Source: Bacteroidaceae bacterium
GTDB lineage: Bacteria; Bacteroidota; Bacteroidia; Bacteroidales; Bacteroidaceae
Direction of reading: 5' to 3'
NCBI GenBank assembly: GCA_017547385.1
Contig: JAFYPU010000002.1
Span: forward strand, 1-64,000
DNA length: 64,000 nucleotides
Shown: positions 16,658 through 24,815 of the stretch, piece by piece
Layout of the letters: every line of letters starts with the position of its first letter
Numbering within the stretch: position 1 is the first letter of the stretch
Translations under genes and position numbers: made by a program
The notes under the pieces: generated by a model
Database searches by the model: none
The model's input: the letters and a program-made list of their open reading frames with translations, nothing else
What the model was told of the DNA's origin: nothing

Positions 16658-17112
16658 CGCACTGTCAGTTTTGTTGTTACACCATTCACATTTACGATAT
16701 ACACGCCGCGCAACAAAGTGAGAGGCATTTGCTCCATTCCGTCGGCCTGTTTCACATGCTGCGATACCAAGCGGCCATCGGCACCATAGATGCAGACTTT
16801 TCGACCTTGGGGGGCATTCACACGGAGCAGTGCACCGTCAAAGGACAAGTGCACGGCCTCGGCGGCCACTCCCTTGATAGCTGTCGGAGTTTCGGTAAAG
16901 AACATCTGCGAAAGGCCGGCCAATGATGTGCTGAAGCTCTCGGAATTGTTCACTGCCAGCATTTGGCCATCGGCAAAGGTGATGCGAAGTCCGTCGATGC
17001 TCATGCTACGCTCCGTCCCGTCTGCAGCGCGAAACGTGAGGTAGTCGAAACTTTGTGCCTGGGCAGAAAGGCAGGCCAAAAGCACTGCTATGCTGAATAG
17101 AACTCTTTTCAT
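16654..17112 (-). CDS. Small secreted protein with T9SS type A-like C-terminal domain
   Basis: A 152-residue exported protein. The ATG at 17112 opens the signal MKRVLFSIAVLLACLSAQAQ. Residues about 24-75 repeat the N-terminal module of the downstream protein (a short strand, then SMSIDGLRITFADG, then MLAVNNSES). The C-terminal 75 residues (HLSFDGALLRVNAPQGRKV, then IYGADGRLVSQ, then LLRGVYIVNVNGVTTKLTVR) have the shape of a type IX secretion sorting domain. It therefore has little cargo of its own. It is translationally coupled by ATGA to the beta-helix gene, so the two probably work as a pair at the cell surface. Confidence 0.65.
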   Translation of the reverse strand: MKRVLFSIAVLLACLSAQAQSFDYLTFRAADGTERSMSIDGLRITFADGQMLAVNNSESFSTSLAGLSQMFFTETPTAIKGVAAEAVHLSFDGALLRVNAPQGRKVCIYGADGRLVSQHVKQADGMEQMPLTLLRGVYIVNVNGVTTKLTVR

Positions 17113-17168
17113 GATTCTCTTCGTTTGGTTTTGGTTTTCCAACTGTTCGTATAGCCTTTTGCAGAGGC

Positions 17169-18020
17169 TCAGAACTTAAATTTATAACCCAAGCTCACAG
17201 CGTGCATATTGCCGCTGTCGTCATCGGCCCCGTTCTCGTGAATGTAAGCCAGGGAGAGGGTGTGCTTCTTCTTAATCTTATAGTCTGCCCCTACCGTGAG
17301 ACGCTGCTTGTCAAGGTGAAAGCCATCAGAAAGATTGTTGCTGAATTCGTAAGAAGCATAGGGCGTGAGCGGCAATCCCTTTATATCGTATTCCACTTGC
17401 AAACGCGAACGCAGATAGTGCTTTCCCTTCTTCGGCTTGGCATCCATCACAGTTTCGTCATAAGCGTAATACATTCCATCCTCGTTGGGTTCGGGCCAAT
17501 AACCGCCGGCATAACTTTCGGTAACGAGTCCGCGATATTTGTCGCGCACACAACTATCAGCCATGTAGTGCGTGTATTGATAGCGTTCGCGCAACGAGAA
17601 AGTGAAACGGCCTACGTCCAATTTTCCGGTAACTTCGGCAAAAAGGCGATGCTTGTTACGCCAATAAGCATGGTCGTGGTTGATTCCGTTGATGCTTCCG
17701 TTCTTTTTGTAGTCCACTTTTGTTTCTGCGGCACTGCGGTCGTACATAAACATATAACCGGCTCCGAGTTTCAAGAACTTGGTCAATTTATAGTCAGCTC
17801 CCACGTTCACGGCATAGCGTGCGGCGCGCGTAACATTTTGTTCGGTGCGAAAATCAAAGCCTCCACTCACGGAAAATTTCTTGTTGAAGGATTTTTCCAC
17901 ACTTAGTTCCGTCCAAATTCCGAAATCGTCGTCGGCCTTTGCACCGACACCAATCATAAACACCAATGCCAGCACCATGAGGCGTTGCCCCATTTTGAAA
18001 GTTCGTTGTAAAGTTTTCAT
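17169..18020 (-). CDS. DUF2490-type outer-membrane beta-barrel protein
   Basis: A 283-residue protein with a signal peptide ending at GVGAKA. The mature chain alternates polar and hydrophobic residues in strands with aromatic belts (FGIWTELSVEKSFNKKFSVS, YKLTKFLKLGAGYMFMYD, HRLFAEVTGKLDV, LSLAYIHE) and ends in KFKF, the terminal Phe expected of an outer-membrane barrel. DUF2490 proteins have no defined substrate. It is the third gene of the operon, after VTC and DUF4956, with an 83-bp gap. Confidence 0.75.
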   Translation of the reverse strand: MKTLQRTFKMGQRLMVLALVFMIGVGAKADDDFGIWTELSVEKSFNKKFSVSGGFDFRTEQNVTRAARYAVNVGADYKLTKFLKLGAGYMFMYDRSAAETKVDYKKNGSINGINHDHAYWRNKHRLFAEVTGKLDVGRFTFSLRERYQYTHYMADSCVRDKYRGLVTESYAGGYWPEPNEDGMYYAYDETVMDAKPKKGKHYLRSRLQVEYDIKGLPLTPYASYEFSNNLSDGFHLDKQRLTVGADYKIKKKHTLSLAYIHENGADDDSGNMHAVSLGYKFKF

Positions 18021-18103
18021 GTTTTTTGTTTGTTAATGGATTTATGCAGACGCTTCGCCGCACTTTTTCGGGAGGATGGCGACGAAGCCACGGGACGGGT
18101 TCA

Positions 18104-18796
18104 TCAGAATACGTTGTCTTGAGGAATTTTCAGAATGCGGTCCACCGATTTTATCTGGGCTTCCGGATCTTCATAATACACACGGAGCATCGCCATATCC
18201 ACCAGAAAATCAACAGCGCCCACTTCCACACGATTGACCTTCACACCCAAACGTTTCTCGAGGTCGGCTTTCAATTCCTCATACTTGTCGGGGGAAATCA
18301 AATCTATGTTGTCGTATTTCACAAACTTGCAGCCCTCTTTTTTGCGCAGCAGGTAGCTTTCGCACAACCACACCACAGCCAGCAGGATGAGGTTTGCAAC
18401 AATGTGCTCCACGAAGCTCAGACTTGCCGTGGTGCCGTTGAGCACCGACAAAGCCACAAGGAAGAAAAGATAAGTCATCTCGCGGATGGGCACACTCTCG
18501 GTGCGATAACGTATGATGCCGAACACAGCAAAAAGGCCAAGCGCTGCACCGATTTCCATCTTCGATCCGTCCATCAGATAGATGAGCATGAAGATGCTGA
18601 CCGATAGGAGCATGAAAGTGAAGTAGTAGTCGCGACGACGCCCCTTGGGATAATAGAAAAAGTGCACGATGACCCACACCATCACGATGTTGAGGAGGAA
18701 ATGCATACACATCTCGAGCAATCCTTGGGGATTGAAGAATGTCTTGTTGAAAATGCTTGTGAAAGCTTGCAGATTGTCTACTAAAGCCGGTATCAT
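18104..18796 (-). CDS. DUF4956 membrane protein
   Basis: A 230-residue inner-membrane protein. It has four or so hydrophobic segments (LLNIVMVWVIVHFFYY, YFTFMLLSVSIFMLIYLMDG, IGAALGLFAVFGII, then FLVALSVLNG and ANLILLAVVWLCES), the conserved loop RYRTESVPIREMTYLF, and a soluble C-terminal domain of about 80 residues with an ACT/ferredoxin-like pattern (VKVNRVEVGAVDFLVDMAML). DUF4956 genes are typically found next to VTC-domain polymerase genes, and here the two are 12 bp apart. A role in export or regulation of the VTC product is inference. Confidence 0.8.
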   Translation of the reverse strand: MIPALVDNLQAFTSIFNKTFFNPQGLLEMCMHFLLNIVMVWVIVHFFYYPKGRRRDYYFTFMLLSVSIFMLIYLMDGSKMEIGAALGLFAVFGIIRYRTESVPIREMTYLFFLVALSVLNGTTASLSFVEHIVANLILLAVVWLCESYLLRKKEGCKFVKYDNIDLISPDKYEELKADLEKRLGVKVNRVEVGAVDFLVDMAMLRVYYEDPEAQIKSVDRILKIPQDNVF

Positions 18797-18808
18797 CTTT
18801 CTGGATTT

Positions 18809-19597
18809 TTAGGTTTCGGATGTTATTTTATTTATTTTGCGTAAGCGTAGTTTCAGCTTGTTTTGCTTGATTTCGGGATGGGTTACGGCGGTTCCGATGC
18901 AGTATTTGCTGAAACCGGCGGGTTTGATACGCAATTCGCGCAGCATGGCGAGCACCGGCGAAGGCACTCTGCCGTCGCGCTTCAGCTCGATGATGACGAT
19001 GTTATCCATCGCGGCATCGATGCCGGTCTCGTAGTTGTGAAACTGCAGGTCGAAGTCGATGGTCAGACGCTCGGTGTGCGCATTGTTGACCAGTGTGATA
19101 CGATTAAAACGATTGCCAACGGTGGGTTTGAGTTGGGAGAACGAATAACCGGTGCGCTCACGCAGAAACTCCTCTCCCACACCGGTTTCCATCACGGCTT
19201 CGATGGAAGGCACGGGCACACGTTTCTTTTTCGTCTTGTTGTGATTGTTTTTCTTTTTCACTTCAAGAAAAGTGTCGTTCGAGTCGAGGTAAGTTCGTAC
19301 TCGCACCTTGGTGCGTGGCCGATGCCCACAGATATGTGTGCGGAACATTTCGTGATTTTCGGGAACGTCCCAATAAACCGTGCGATAGGCTGCAATGCGA
19401 CCGGAGGAGGTTTCTTGCGAATAGTAACTGCCTTGTGCCATTTCGAGCAGGCGTGCCAGGGTGTCTTTGTTGGTCAGAAATTTTTTGTCCGTCCGATTCA
19501 TCAGACGAACGCCCGCCATTTCTTCCAGGGAAATGGGCGGCAAATGATTAACCAACGTTTCTATAACGTTTTTCCTGCTTTTCATAGTTTGAGGCAT
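18809..19597 (-). CDS. VTC-domain polyphosphate polymerase-like protein
   Basis: A 262-residue cytoplasmic protein with the VTC tunnel-fold signatures: RTDKKF (35-40), YRTVYWD (71-77), the basic strand RTKVRVRTY (95-103), FLEVKKK (110-116) and IIELKRDGR near residue 215. In the yeast VTC4 catalytic domain these Arg, Lys and Glu residues line the tunnel that makes polyphosphate from ATP. Bacterial VTC-domain proteins are mostly untested. The protein lacks the SPX domain of eukaryotic VTC. It is the first gene of the five-gene operon. ATG at 19597 is used; MKSRKN at 19585 is an alternative. Confidence 0.8.
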   Translation of the reverse strand: MPQTMKSRKNVIETLVNHLPPISLEEMAGVRLMNRTDKKFLTNKDTLARLLEMAQGSYYSQETSSGRIAAYRTVYWDVPENHEMFRTHICGHRPRTKVRVRTYLDSNDTFLEVKKKNNHNKTKKKRVPVPSIEAVMETGVGEEFLRERTGYSFSQLKPTVGNRFNRITLVNNAHTERLTIDFDLQFHNYETGIDAAMDNIVIIELKRDGRVPSPVLAMLRELRIKPAGFSKYCIGTAVTHPEIKQNKLKLRLRKINKITSET

Positions 19598-19661
19598 GTG
19601 TTCTCAGAAGTCCGTAAGCGAAAATCGTATTTCGTCTGGCTTCGGAAATCGCATATCGGGG

Positions 19662-19669
19662 CAAATATA
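19662..19669 (-). promoter_or_regulatory. -7 box upstream of the VTC operon
   Basis: CAAATATA on the plus strand, TATATTTG on the minus strand, 64 bp upstream of the first gene. Confidence 0.55.
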
Positions 19670-19820
19670 TCATAATTCTATGGTTTACGCCCTCATGGCA
19701 TACTATTTTTCACTCTGCCGACCTTATTTTAAGTTCTTTTTGTCGACTAATTCACGAAAACCGTTGCCGGACAGCTTTTCGCCGAAAGCATCAGGGAGGG
19801 GCAGTCAGGCAACATAAATC

Positions 19821-19854
19821 AAACGGAGCGCACCCCCAAGGGCACGCTCCGTTT
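19821..19854 (-). terminator. Terminator of the YiiX-DUF4878 operon
   Basis: A 10-bp stem, AAACGGAGCG (19821-19830) with 19845-19854, lies 25 bp beyond the DUF4878 stop codon. Confidence 0.7.
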
Positions 19855-19878
19855 GTAGTTTCTCAAAGACCGAGAGTT

Positions 19879-20289
19879 TTATTTTCCGAAAACCACTTTC
19901 CAGTCTCCGGCTTCGTCTTTCTTCAATTTCATCTTGCTGTCATCGGTGGTTCCGTCGCCATAAGTGGTTTTAATCTTCACTACAGCGGTGCCGGCTTCCT
20001 CGTCCACTTCTTCGCTCAGTACTTCATAGCTGCTGATACCGCCTTTTGTTTCGACCAGCTGCTGATACTTGCCTTGCAGAAGCTCCACAAGTGCTTGTTT
20101 CTCCTCTTGATACTTTTCGGTGTCCTTTTTGTCGGCTTCCACATAGAGCATATCCACGAAGCCCTCGAAATTTTGCGATTTCAGACATTCCGAAGCCTTT
20201 TCGGCTGCGCCGGAAGGAGTGTTGCTGCTACCACAGGCTGCGAGCATCATCACGCATACGATTGCGAACAAACGAATTACATTTTTCAT
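19879..20289 (-). CDS. DUF4878 lipoprotein
   Basis: A 136-residue lipoprotein with lipobox LAAC at Cys19. The mature part begins GSSNTPSGAAEKASECLKSQ and has the cystatin/NTF2-like layout of DUF4878: a helix (NFEGFVDMLYVE), a charged helix with YQEEKQALVELLQGKYQQL, then strands ending in EAGDWKVVFGK. The family is widespread in Bacteroidota with no known enzyme activity. It is 27 bp downstream of the YiiX-like lipoprotein gene and ends the operon. Confidence 0.8.
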   Translation of the reverse strand: MKNVIRLFAIVCVMMLAACGSSNTPSGAAEKASECLKSQNFEGFVDMLYVEADKKDTEKYQEEKQALVELLQGKYQQLVETKGGISSYEVLSEEVDEEAGTAVVKIKTTYGDGTTDDSKMKLKKDEAGDWKVVFGK

Positions 20290-20316
20290 AATACTTTGAT
20301 TTTAGGGGTTAATAGA

Positions 20317-20937
20317 TTAGAAAGTTTTCACAATTCTCAAGTCGGGAGACCGAAACACATCGGAGGGGAAGATGCATCGGCTGTGCAGTCCCGGCAGTTG
20401 CACTTCGTGCCGCTGCTGTCCCACCAAGGAGAGGCCGGCCGCTTTGTAGGCATGTTCCACCAGTTCCGTGCAATACATCTGCACCGTGTCGGTGTCGTCA
20501 TAAGCATGATCGAACAAAGTGCCACGCTGATAAACCTGCCAGGCCGCCCGTGCGGCTTTGGCGGCAACCACGCTGTCATTGCACCGTGCCACGGCACCGA
20601 CGGATGCTCGCATGCCGCCGAAAAACACTTCGGGCACATCGGCTTTCACACGGTCGGGTTCGTCTTCAGACATCCGTTCGCCGGGAACAGCGTGCACCAC
20701 CAGCAGATGTCCGGCCGAGTCGACCACGATGCCCGTGTGCGAATAGTTTCCGCCGCCATCGGCAACACGCACCACATGACTGGTGAAACCGCTTCCTTGC
20801 CGAAACACCACATCGCCGGGTCGCAATGCCACATCCGGAGGGAGGATGCTGCGAGTCTCGTCTCGGTGCGAACAAGCTGCACAGACCGACAACAGACACG
20901 CCATCGCCACCCACATATTTCGACAAGCCCACTTCAT
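20317..20937 (-). CDS. YiiX-like permuted NlpC/P60 cysteine hydrolase lipoprotein
   Basis: A 206-residue lipoprotein. The ATG at 20937 is the only ATG in the region; a TTG at 20952 would precede it by five codons. The lipobox is VCAAC, with Cys22. The order of catalytic residues is permuted compared with classical NlpC/P60: RPGDVVFRQ (39-47), then His67 in NYSHTGIV, and Cys156 late in YCTELVEHAYKAAG. YiiX-type proteins are thought to cleave amide or thioester bonds in the envelope; the substrate is unknown. It is first in a two-gene operon with DUF4878, and a -7 box lies 12 bp upstream. Confidence 0.75.
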   Translation of the reverse strand: MKWACRNMWVAMACLLSVCAACSHRDETRSILPPDVALRPGDVVFRQGSGFTSHVVRVADGGGNYSHTGIVVDSAGHLLVVHAVPGERMSEDEPDRVKADVPEVFFGGMRASVGAVARCNDSVVAAKAARAAWQVYQRGTLFDHAYDDTDTVQMYCTELVEHAYKAAGLSLVGQQRHEVQLPGLHSRCIFPSDVFRSPDLRIVKTF

Positions 20938-20949
20938 AACGTGTTTGGG

Positions 20950-20957
20950 CAAATATA
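20950..20957 (-). promoter_or_regulatory. -7 box upstream of the YiiX-like gene
   Basis: CAAATATA, which is TATATTTG on the minus strand. It is 12 bp from the ATG, so the leader would be very short. Confidence 0.5.
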
Positions 20958-21108
20958 GGCGTTTTAATCCTTTTTACAAATTATTTGGCTGTTTTTCGTT
21001 ATAAAAACGCATATTCTTCGTTTTTCCACAAGAATTCGCCCCACGCTTTGCCCCCATCCGAACACCCGAGAGACGTGTGCCGAAAAGCTAAGACGCAAGG
21101 CGCGAAAA

Positions 21109-21171
21109 TCTGCAGTGCTTGCAGAATTTTCCGCAGTGCTTGTAGAAAATTCTGCAAGCACTGCGGAAAAT
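21109..21171. repeat. 21-bp module array, site D (three modules)
   Basis: Words TCTGCAGTGCTTGCAGA (21109), TCCGCAGTGCTTGTAGA (21130) and TCTGCAAGCACTGCGGA (21151), on an exact 21-bp period. The preceding 21 bases (21088-21108, with GCAAGGCGCGAAAA) look like a decayed fourth module. Confidence 0.85.
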
Positions 21172-21281
21172 CCTCCATCGGCATCCCGCGTTTCACCCTT
21201 GTTTTGCCACAAATCCACCCTGCTTTCGCCACTCTCTGCATAATAACGGCACACAATCTTCGTCATGTGCAGAAAAATCCC

Positions 21282-21289
21282 TACATTTG
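21282..21289 (+). promoter_or_regulatory. -7 box upstream of the WaaP-like gene
   Basis: TACATTTG, a match to TAnnTTTG, 81 bp before the ATG at 21371. Confidence 0.5.
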
Positions 21290-21370
21290 CCCATAATGCT
21301 CCGATGCCGTCCGCAATGACCTGGAGCGTCAAAGCGAACTACCAAAAGCATCCACTAACACCTTGAATAC

Positions 21371-22081
21371 ATGAAAATCATCCTGAACCCCAAATACGAG
21401 CATCTGCGCAGCTACTTGGAGCACATCGACAAGCACTTCGAACACGACGGGCACGAAATTCATCGCGGCCGCAACGTGTTGCGAACACTGAGAGCCGAAG
21501 GGTTGGCACTCTGCGTGAAACGCTATGCCTCTCCCTCACTGCCCGGACGATTGGCCTATAAGCTCTACAAAACACCCAAAGGAAAGAAAGCCTACCTCAG
21601 TCCGTTGCTGCTGCGCGAACGTGGGTTTGAAAGTCCCGAACCCATCGCTTTCGTGAAATACAGCAAGGGGTGGTTTGACAGCACCACCTACTTCGTTTGT
21701 CTGTATTCGGACTATAAATACAGCATGGCCGACATCATGAACCTGTCTCCCGAAGAGCAAAGCGAGGTGATACCGGCCTTTGCCCGATATGCTGCCCGCC
21801 TGCACCGCGAAGGCTTTCTGCATCGCGACTTCTCGGCAGACAACATTCTGTTCGACAAGATCAATGGCCGTTATCGCTTCACGCTGATCGACACCAACAG
21901 CATGCATTGCGGCCGTCCCGTCAGCATCGAGAAGGGTTGCGCCAACTTTGCCCGACTGGCCGGCGACGACAACGTGCTGCGACAATTGGGAAAGGCTTAT
22001 GCCGCCGAGCAAAGCACCGACAGCGAGCAGTGTTGCTCTCTCATCCTGGAAGCCGTACACAAATTCCGTAGCGAAAAATAA
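21371..22081 (+). CDS. Lipopolysaccharide kinase (Kdo/WaaP family)
   Basis: A 236-residue small protein kinase-fold enzyme, likely phosphorylating a sugar of the lipid A core (Kdo or heptose) on the cytoplasmic face. The catalytic loop is HRDFSADN (151-158), and LIDTNS (172-177) takes the place of the DFG metal-binding motif. A Lys in the N-lobe (ALCVKRYASP, Lys50) is the likely ATP-binding lysine. Length and motifs match the KdkA/WaaP group. It is the first gene of a plus-strand run that continues with aroA after 99 bp. Confidence 0.8.
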   Translation: MKIILNPKYEHLRSYLEHIDKHFEHDGHEIHRGRNVLRTLRAEGLALCVKRYASPSLPGRLAYKLYKTPKGKKAYLSPLLLRERGFESPEPIAFVKYSKGWFDSTTYFVCLYSDYKYSMADIMNLSPEEQSEVIPAFARYAARLHREGFLHRDFSADNILFDKINGRYRFTLIDTNSMHCGRPVSIEKGCANFARLAGDDNVLRQLGKAYAAEQSTDSEQCCSLILEAVHKFRSEK

Positions 22082-22180
22082 GGAGGCACGACCAACAGGC
22101 ATAACCTCCTCGCGCACTCGCGCGCATACCTATATCATATAGCGACAACACAACACCGAAACTCACGACCACAGTCTGAA

Positions 22181-23440
22181 ATGGCCCTTCTCCTTGACAT
22201 ACCTCGGCAGATGCGCGGCCGCATTCATCTGCCGGCTTCGAAAAGCATCAGCAACCGCGTGCTCGTAATGGGGGCTTTGGCCGGCAATGCCCGTCTCAGC
22301 CACTTGGCCGTTTGCGACGACACCGACACATTGCAGACAGCCCTCTCGCAGCGTCCGCACATCATCGACATGGGTGCAGCCGGCACGGCCATGCGTTTCG
22401 GTACGGCCTATTTCGCCACCCAGCCCGAGGAGCACATCCTCACCGGCACCGAACGGATGCGCCACCGCCCCATAGGTGTCTTGGTGGAAGCGTTGCGAAC
22501 GCTCGGAGCCGACATCGAATATACCGAACGCGAGGGCTATCCCCCCCTCCGCATCCGCGGAAAACAACTGCGCGGTGGCTGCATCGAGATGGCTGCCGGC
22601 GTCAGTTCGCAATACATCTCCGCTCTGCTGATGCTCGGTCCCACATTGGCCGAAGGCTTGCGCTTACGTCTGAACGGCGAAATTATTTCACGCCCCTACA
22701 TCGACATGACGCTATCATTGATGCGCACATTTGGGGCTGAAGCCCGTTGGGTGAACGAGTGCGAAATTGAAGTGGCTGCCAAGCCCTACCGAAAAGGGGT
22801 GGCCTATACCGTCGAAGCCGACTGGAGTGCCGCATCTTATTGGTACGAATTGGTGGCACTCAGCACAGACGCTGAAGCCTGCATACACCTGCCGCATTTG
22901 CACAAAGACAGTTTGCAGGGCGACAGCCGCGTGTCCGATTTCTTCCGACCTCTGGGCGTAACAACCATCTTTGCAGACGGAGAAGTGGTGCTGCGCAAAA
23001 CCCAAAGCGAAGCTGCGGACGCGGTTTTTCGCCTCGACCTCAGTCGTCAGCCGGATTTGGCGCAAACGATTGCCGTTACCTGCGCCATGCAGCAACGTCC
23101 ATTTCACCTCACCGGTCTGCAAACATTGAAGATAAAAGAAACCGACCGCATCGAAGCACTGCGCCGCGAGCTGAAAAAGCTGGGGTGCTTGCTCGACGAG
23201 GCCAACGCCTCGGAGCTGATGTTTCAACCCACAGCAGAAAACGCACCAAAGCCGGAGCAAGCACCAAGCATCGACACCTACGACGACCATCGCATGGCCA
23301 TGTCCTTTGCACCCTGTGCCGGATTATTCCCAGGGCTTCGCATCAATCATCCTGAAGTGGTCAGCAAATCATACCCCGGTTTCTGGCAAGACCTGCAATC
23401 GGTCGGCATTAAGATGGAAACCGCGCCCGAACATGTCTGA
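22181..23440 (+). CDS. aroA: 3-phosphoshikimate 1-carboxyvinyltransferase (EPSP synthase)
   Basis: A 419-residue cytoplasmic enzyme of the shikimate pathway, joining phosphoenolpyruvate and shikimate 3-phosphate. Motifs in order: ASKSISNRVL with Lys21, the second block GAAGTAMRF, VSSQYISALLML, LKIKETDRIEALRRELKKLG and TYDDHRMAMSFA. The loop DMGAAGTAMRF departs from the GNAGTAMRP block of class I enzymes, as in other Bacteroidales. It precedes the small Cys-rich membrane gene by 30 bp. Confidence 0.95.
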   Translation: MALLLDIPRQMRGRIHLPASKSISNRVLVMGALAGNARLSHLAVCDDTDTLQTALSQRPHIIDMGAAGTAMRFGTAYFATQPEEHILTGTERMRHRPIGVLVEALRTLGADIEYTEREGYPPLRIRGKQLRGGCIEMAAGVSSQYISALLMLGPTLAEGLRLRLNGEIISRPYIDMTLSLMRTFGAEARWVNECEIEVAAKPYRKGVAYTVEADWSAASYWYELVALSTDAEACIHLPHLHKDSLQGDSRVSDFFRPLGVTTIFADGEVVLRKTQSEAADAVFRLDLSRQPDLAQTIAVTCAMQQRPFHLTGLQTLKIKETDRIEALRRELKKLGCLLDEANASELMFQPTAENAPKPEQAPSIDTYDDHRMAMSFAPCAGLFPGLRINHPEVVSKSYPGFWQDLQSVGIKMETAPEHV

Positions 23441-23470
23441 CCCTTCTCCGTTTCACCCAATAGCACTCCC

Positions 23471-23917
23471 ATGATTTATCTCTTCGTTTCACTCCTTTTG
23501 CTCGCCCTTTTTGCAGCGTTAATCGGCATGATTCGCATTTTGCACTATCGTCGTAAGATCGAAAAAGGCGAAATCGATTCGATGCCGACCGTTCGCCAAC
23601 CTCACGAAGACGGTTGCTGCGGTCAGCACGAAACTTGCGAAAAGGAGAGTTTGCTGGCTGCCGTCAGCAAAGGCATCGAGTATTATGATGACGAGGAGTT
23701 GGATCGTTTCAAAGGCACTGCCGAAAATGCCTATACCGATGCTGAAGTGGAGGAATTCCGCGATGTGCTCTACACCATGCAAGCCGAGGAGGTGGCAGGC
23801 TGGGTGCGTTCGCTGCAATTGCGCGGAATTGCCATCCCCGAGGCACTCCGAGATGAAATCATCCTGCTGGTCGATGAAGTGCGCACCAAGGCAGCTGCTG
23901 CCGAGCATCACGGCTGA
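23471..23917 (+). CDS. Conserved single-pass membrane protein with a CCG-H-C motif
   Basis: A 148-residue protein. One N-terminal membrane helix (residues 2-24) is followed by a basic stop (HYRRKIEKGE), then a cluster of possible metal ligands in EDGCCGQHETC (Cys49, Cys50, His53, Cys56). A soluble helical part follows (EYYDDEELDRFKG, then FRDVLYTMQAEEVAGWVRSL and LRGIAIPEALRDEI). I recall similar proteins in other Bacteroidales without an assigned function. Its place 47 bp upstream of a metal ABC permease makes metal sensing or handling plausible, but this is inference. Confidence 0.65.
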   Translation: MIYLFVSLLLLALFAALIGMIRILHYRRKIEKGEIDSMPTVRQPHEDGCCGQHETCEKESLLAAVSKGIEYYDDEELDRFKGTAENAYTDAEVEEFRDVLYTMQAEEVAGWVRSLQLRGIAIPEALRDEIILLVDEVRTKAAAAEHHG

Positions 23918-23964
23918 AACGGACACACCGACTGAAATCACACTCTTCCAACACAAAAACACGA

Positions 23965-24771
23965 ATGCTGCTCACCTACGAATTCTTTCGGCATGCACTG
24001 CTGGGTGCCATGCTTGCGGCTATTCTCTGTTCCATGATAGGCACTTACGTTGTCTGTCGGCGCAATGTCATCATGGGAGGAGGAATGGCGCACGCCTCAT
24101 TGGGCGGTGTGGGAATGGGAGCCTATTTCGGTTTCTCGCCTTTGTTGGGCGCGGCTGCCTTTGCTGTGCTCTCCGGCCTCGGCATCGAGTGGCTCCGCCG
24201 GCACAAAGTGCGTGAAGACTCGGCAGTGGCACTTCTCTGGACACTGGGCATGGCCGTGGGCATCCTGTTTGCCTATCTCGCCCCGGGATTTATGACCGAC
24301 CTGCCGGCATTCCTGTTTGGCGACATCCTTTCTATCAACCGCACCGACTTGTGGGCCATTGGCGGTCTTACCGTTTTCACAACGCTGTGCTTCGTCCTGA
24401 TGTTTCGCCCCATCGTTTCGATTTGTTTCGACCGCAACTTCGCGCTTACACAAGGGCTCCCGGTGCGCTTTGTCGAGACGCTGATGACCATACTCACGGC
24501 ACTCACCATCGTGAGTTGCCTGCACATTGTCGGCATTGTCATGGTGATTTCGCTACTTTCCGTTCCGCAACTCACAGCCGCCCTTTTCGTTCACACTTTT
24601 CGAGGTATGATTTTGCTGTCCGCCGTTTTCGGATTTGCCGAATGCTGCGGCGGCCTTTGGCTCTCCTATCTCTTTAACGTGCCCTGCGGTGCGACAATCA
24701 TTTGTGTGTCTGTCGGTATTTATTACCTTTGCCGGATAATAAAGGCCGTGCTTTCACGTTTTATCAAATAG
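23965..24771 (+). CDS. Metal ABC transporter permease (ZnuB/MntB-like)
   Basis: A 268-residue inner-membrane permease of the zinc/manganese ABC-3 family with 7-8 hydrophobic helices. It shows the family block CRRNVIMGGGMAHASLGGVG (30-49), a loop ending DLPAFLFGDILSI, and late LHIVGIVMVISLLSVPQLTA. The ATP-binding and substrate-binding subunits are not adjacent, so they must be encoded elsewhere. It lies between the CCG-H-C membrane gene and the porW gene in a same-strand run with short gaps. Confidence 0.85.
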   Translation: MLLTYEFFRHALLGAMLAAILCSMIGTYVVCRRNVIMGGGMAHASLGGVGMGAYFGFSPLLGAAAFAVLSGLGIEWLRRHKVREDSAVALLWTLGMAVGILFAYLAPGFMTDLPAFLFGDILSINRTDLWAIGGLTVFTTLCFVLMFRPIVSICFDRNFALTQGLPVRFVETLMTILTALTIVSCLHIVGIVMVISLLSVPQLTAALFVHTFRGMILLSAVFGFAECCGGLWLSYLFNVPCGATIICVSVGIYYLCRIIKAVLSRFIK

Positions 24772-24815
24772 GCCCGGTGTATTTCCGAAGCCTTTACCCG
24801 AAAAACTGGTAACAC

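Larger units (their letters stand above)
20938..21370. other. Divergent intergenic region with module array D
   Basis: No gene. It holds the promoter for the YiiX-like gene, a three-module array (21109-21171) with a fourth degenerate module before it, and the promoter for the WaaP-like gene. Confidence 0.7.
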
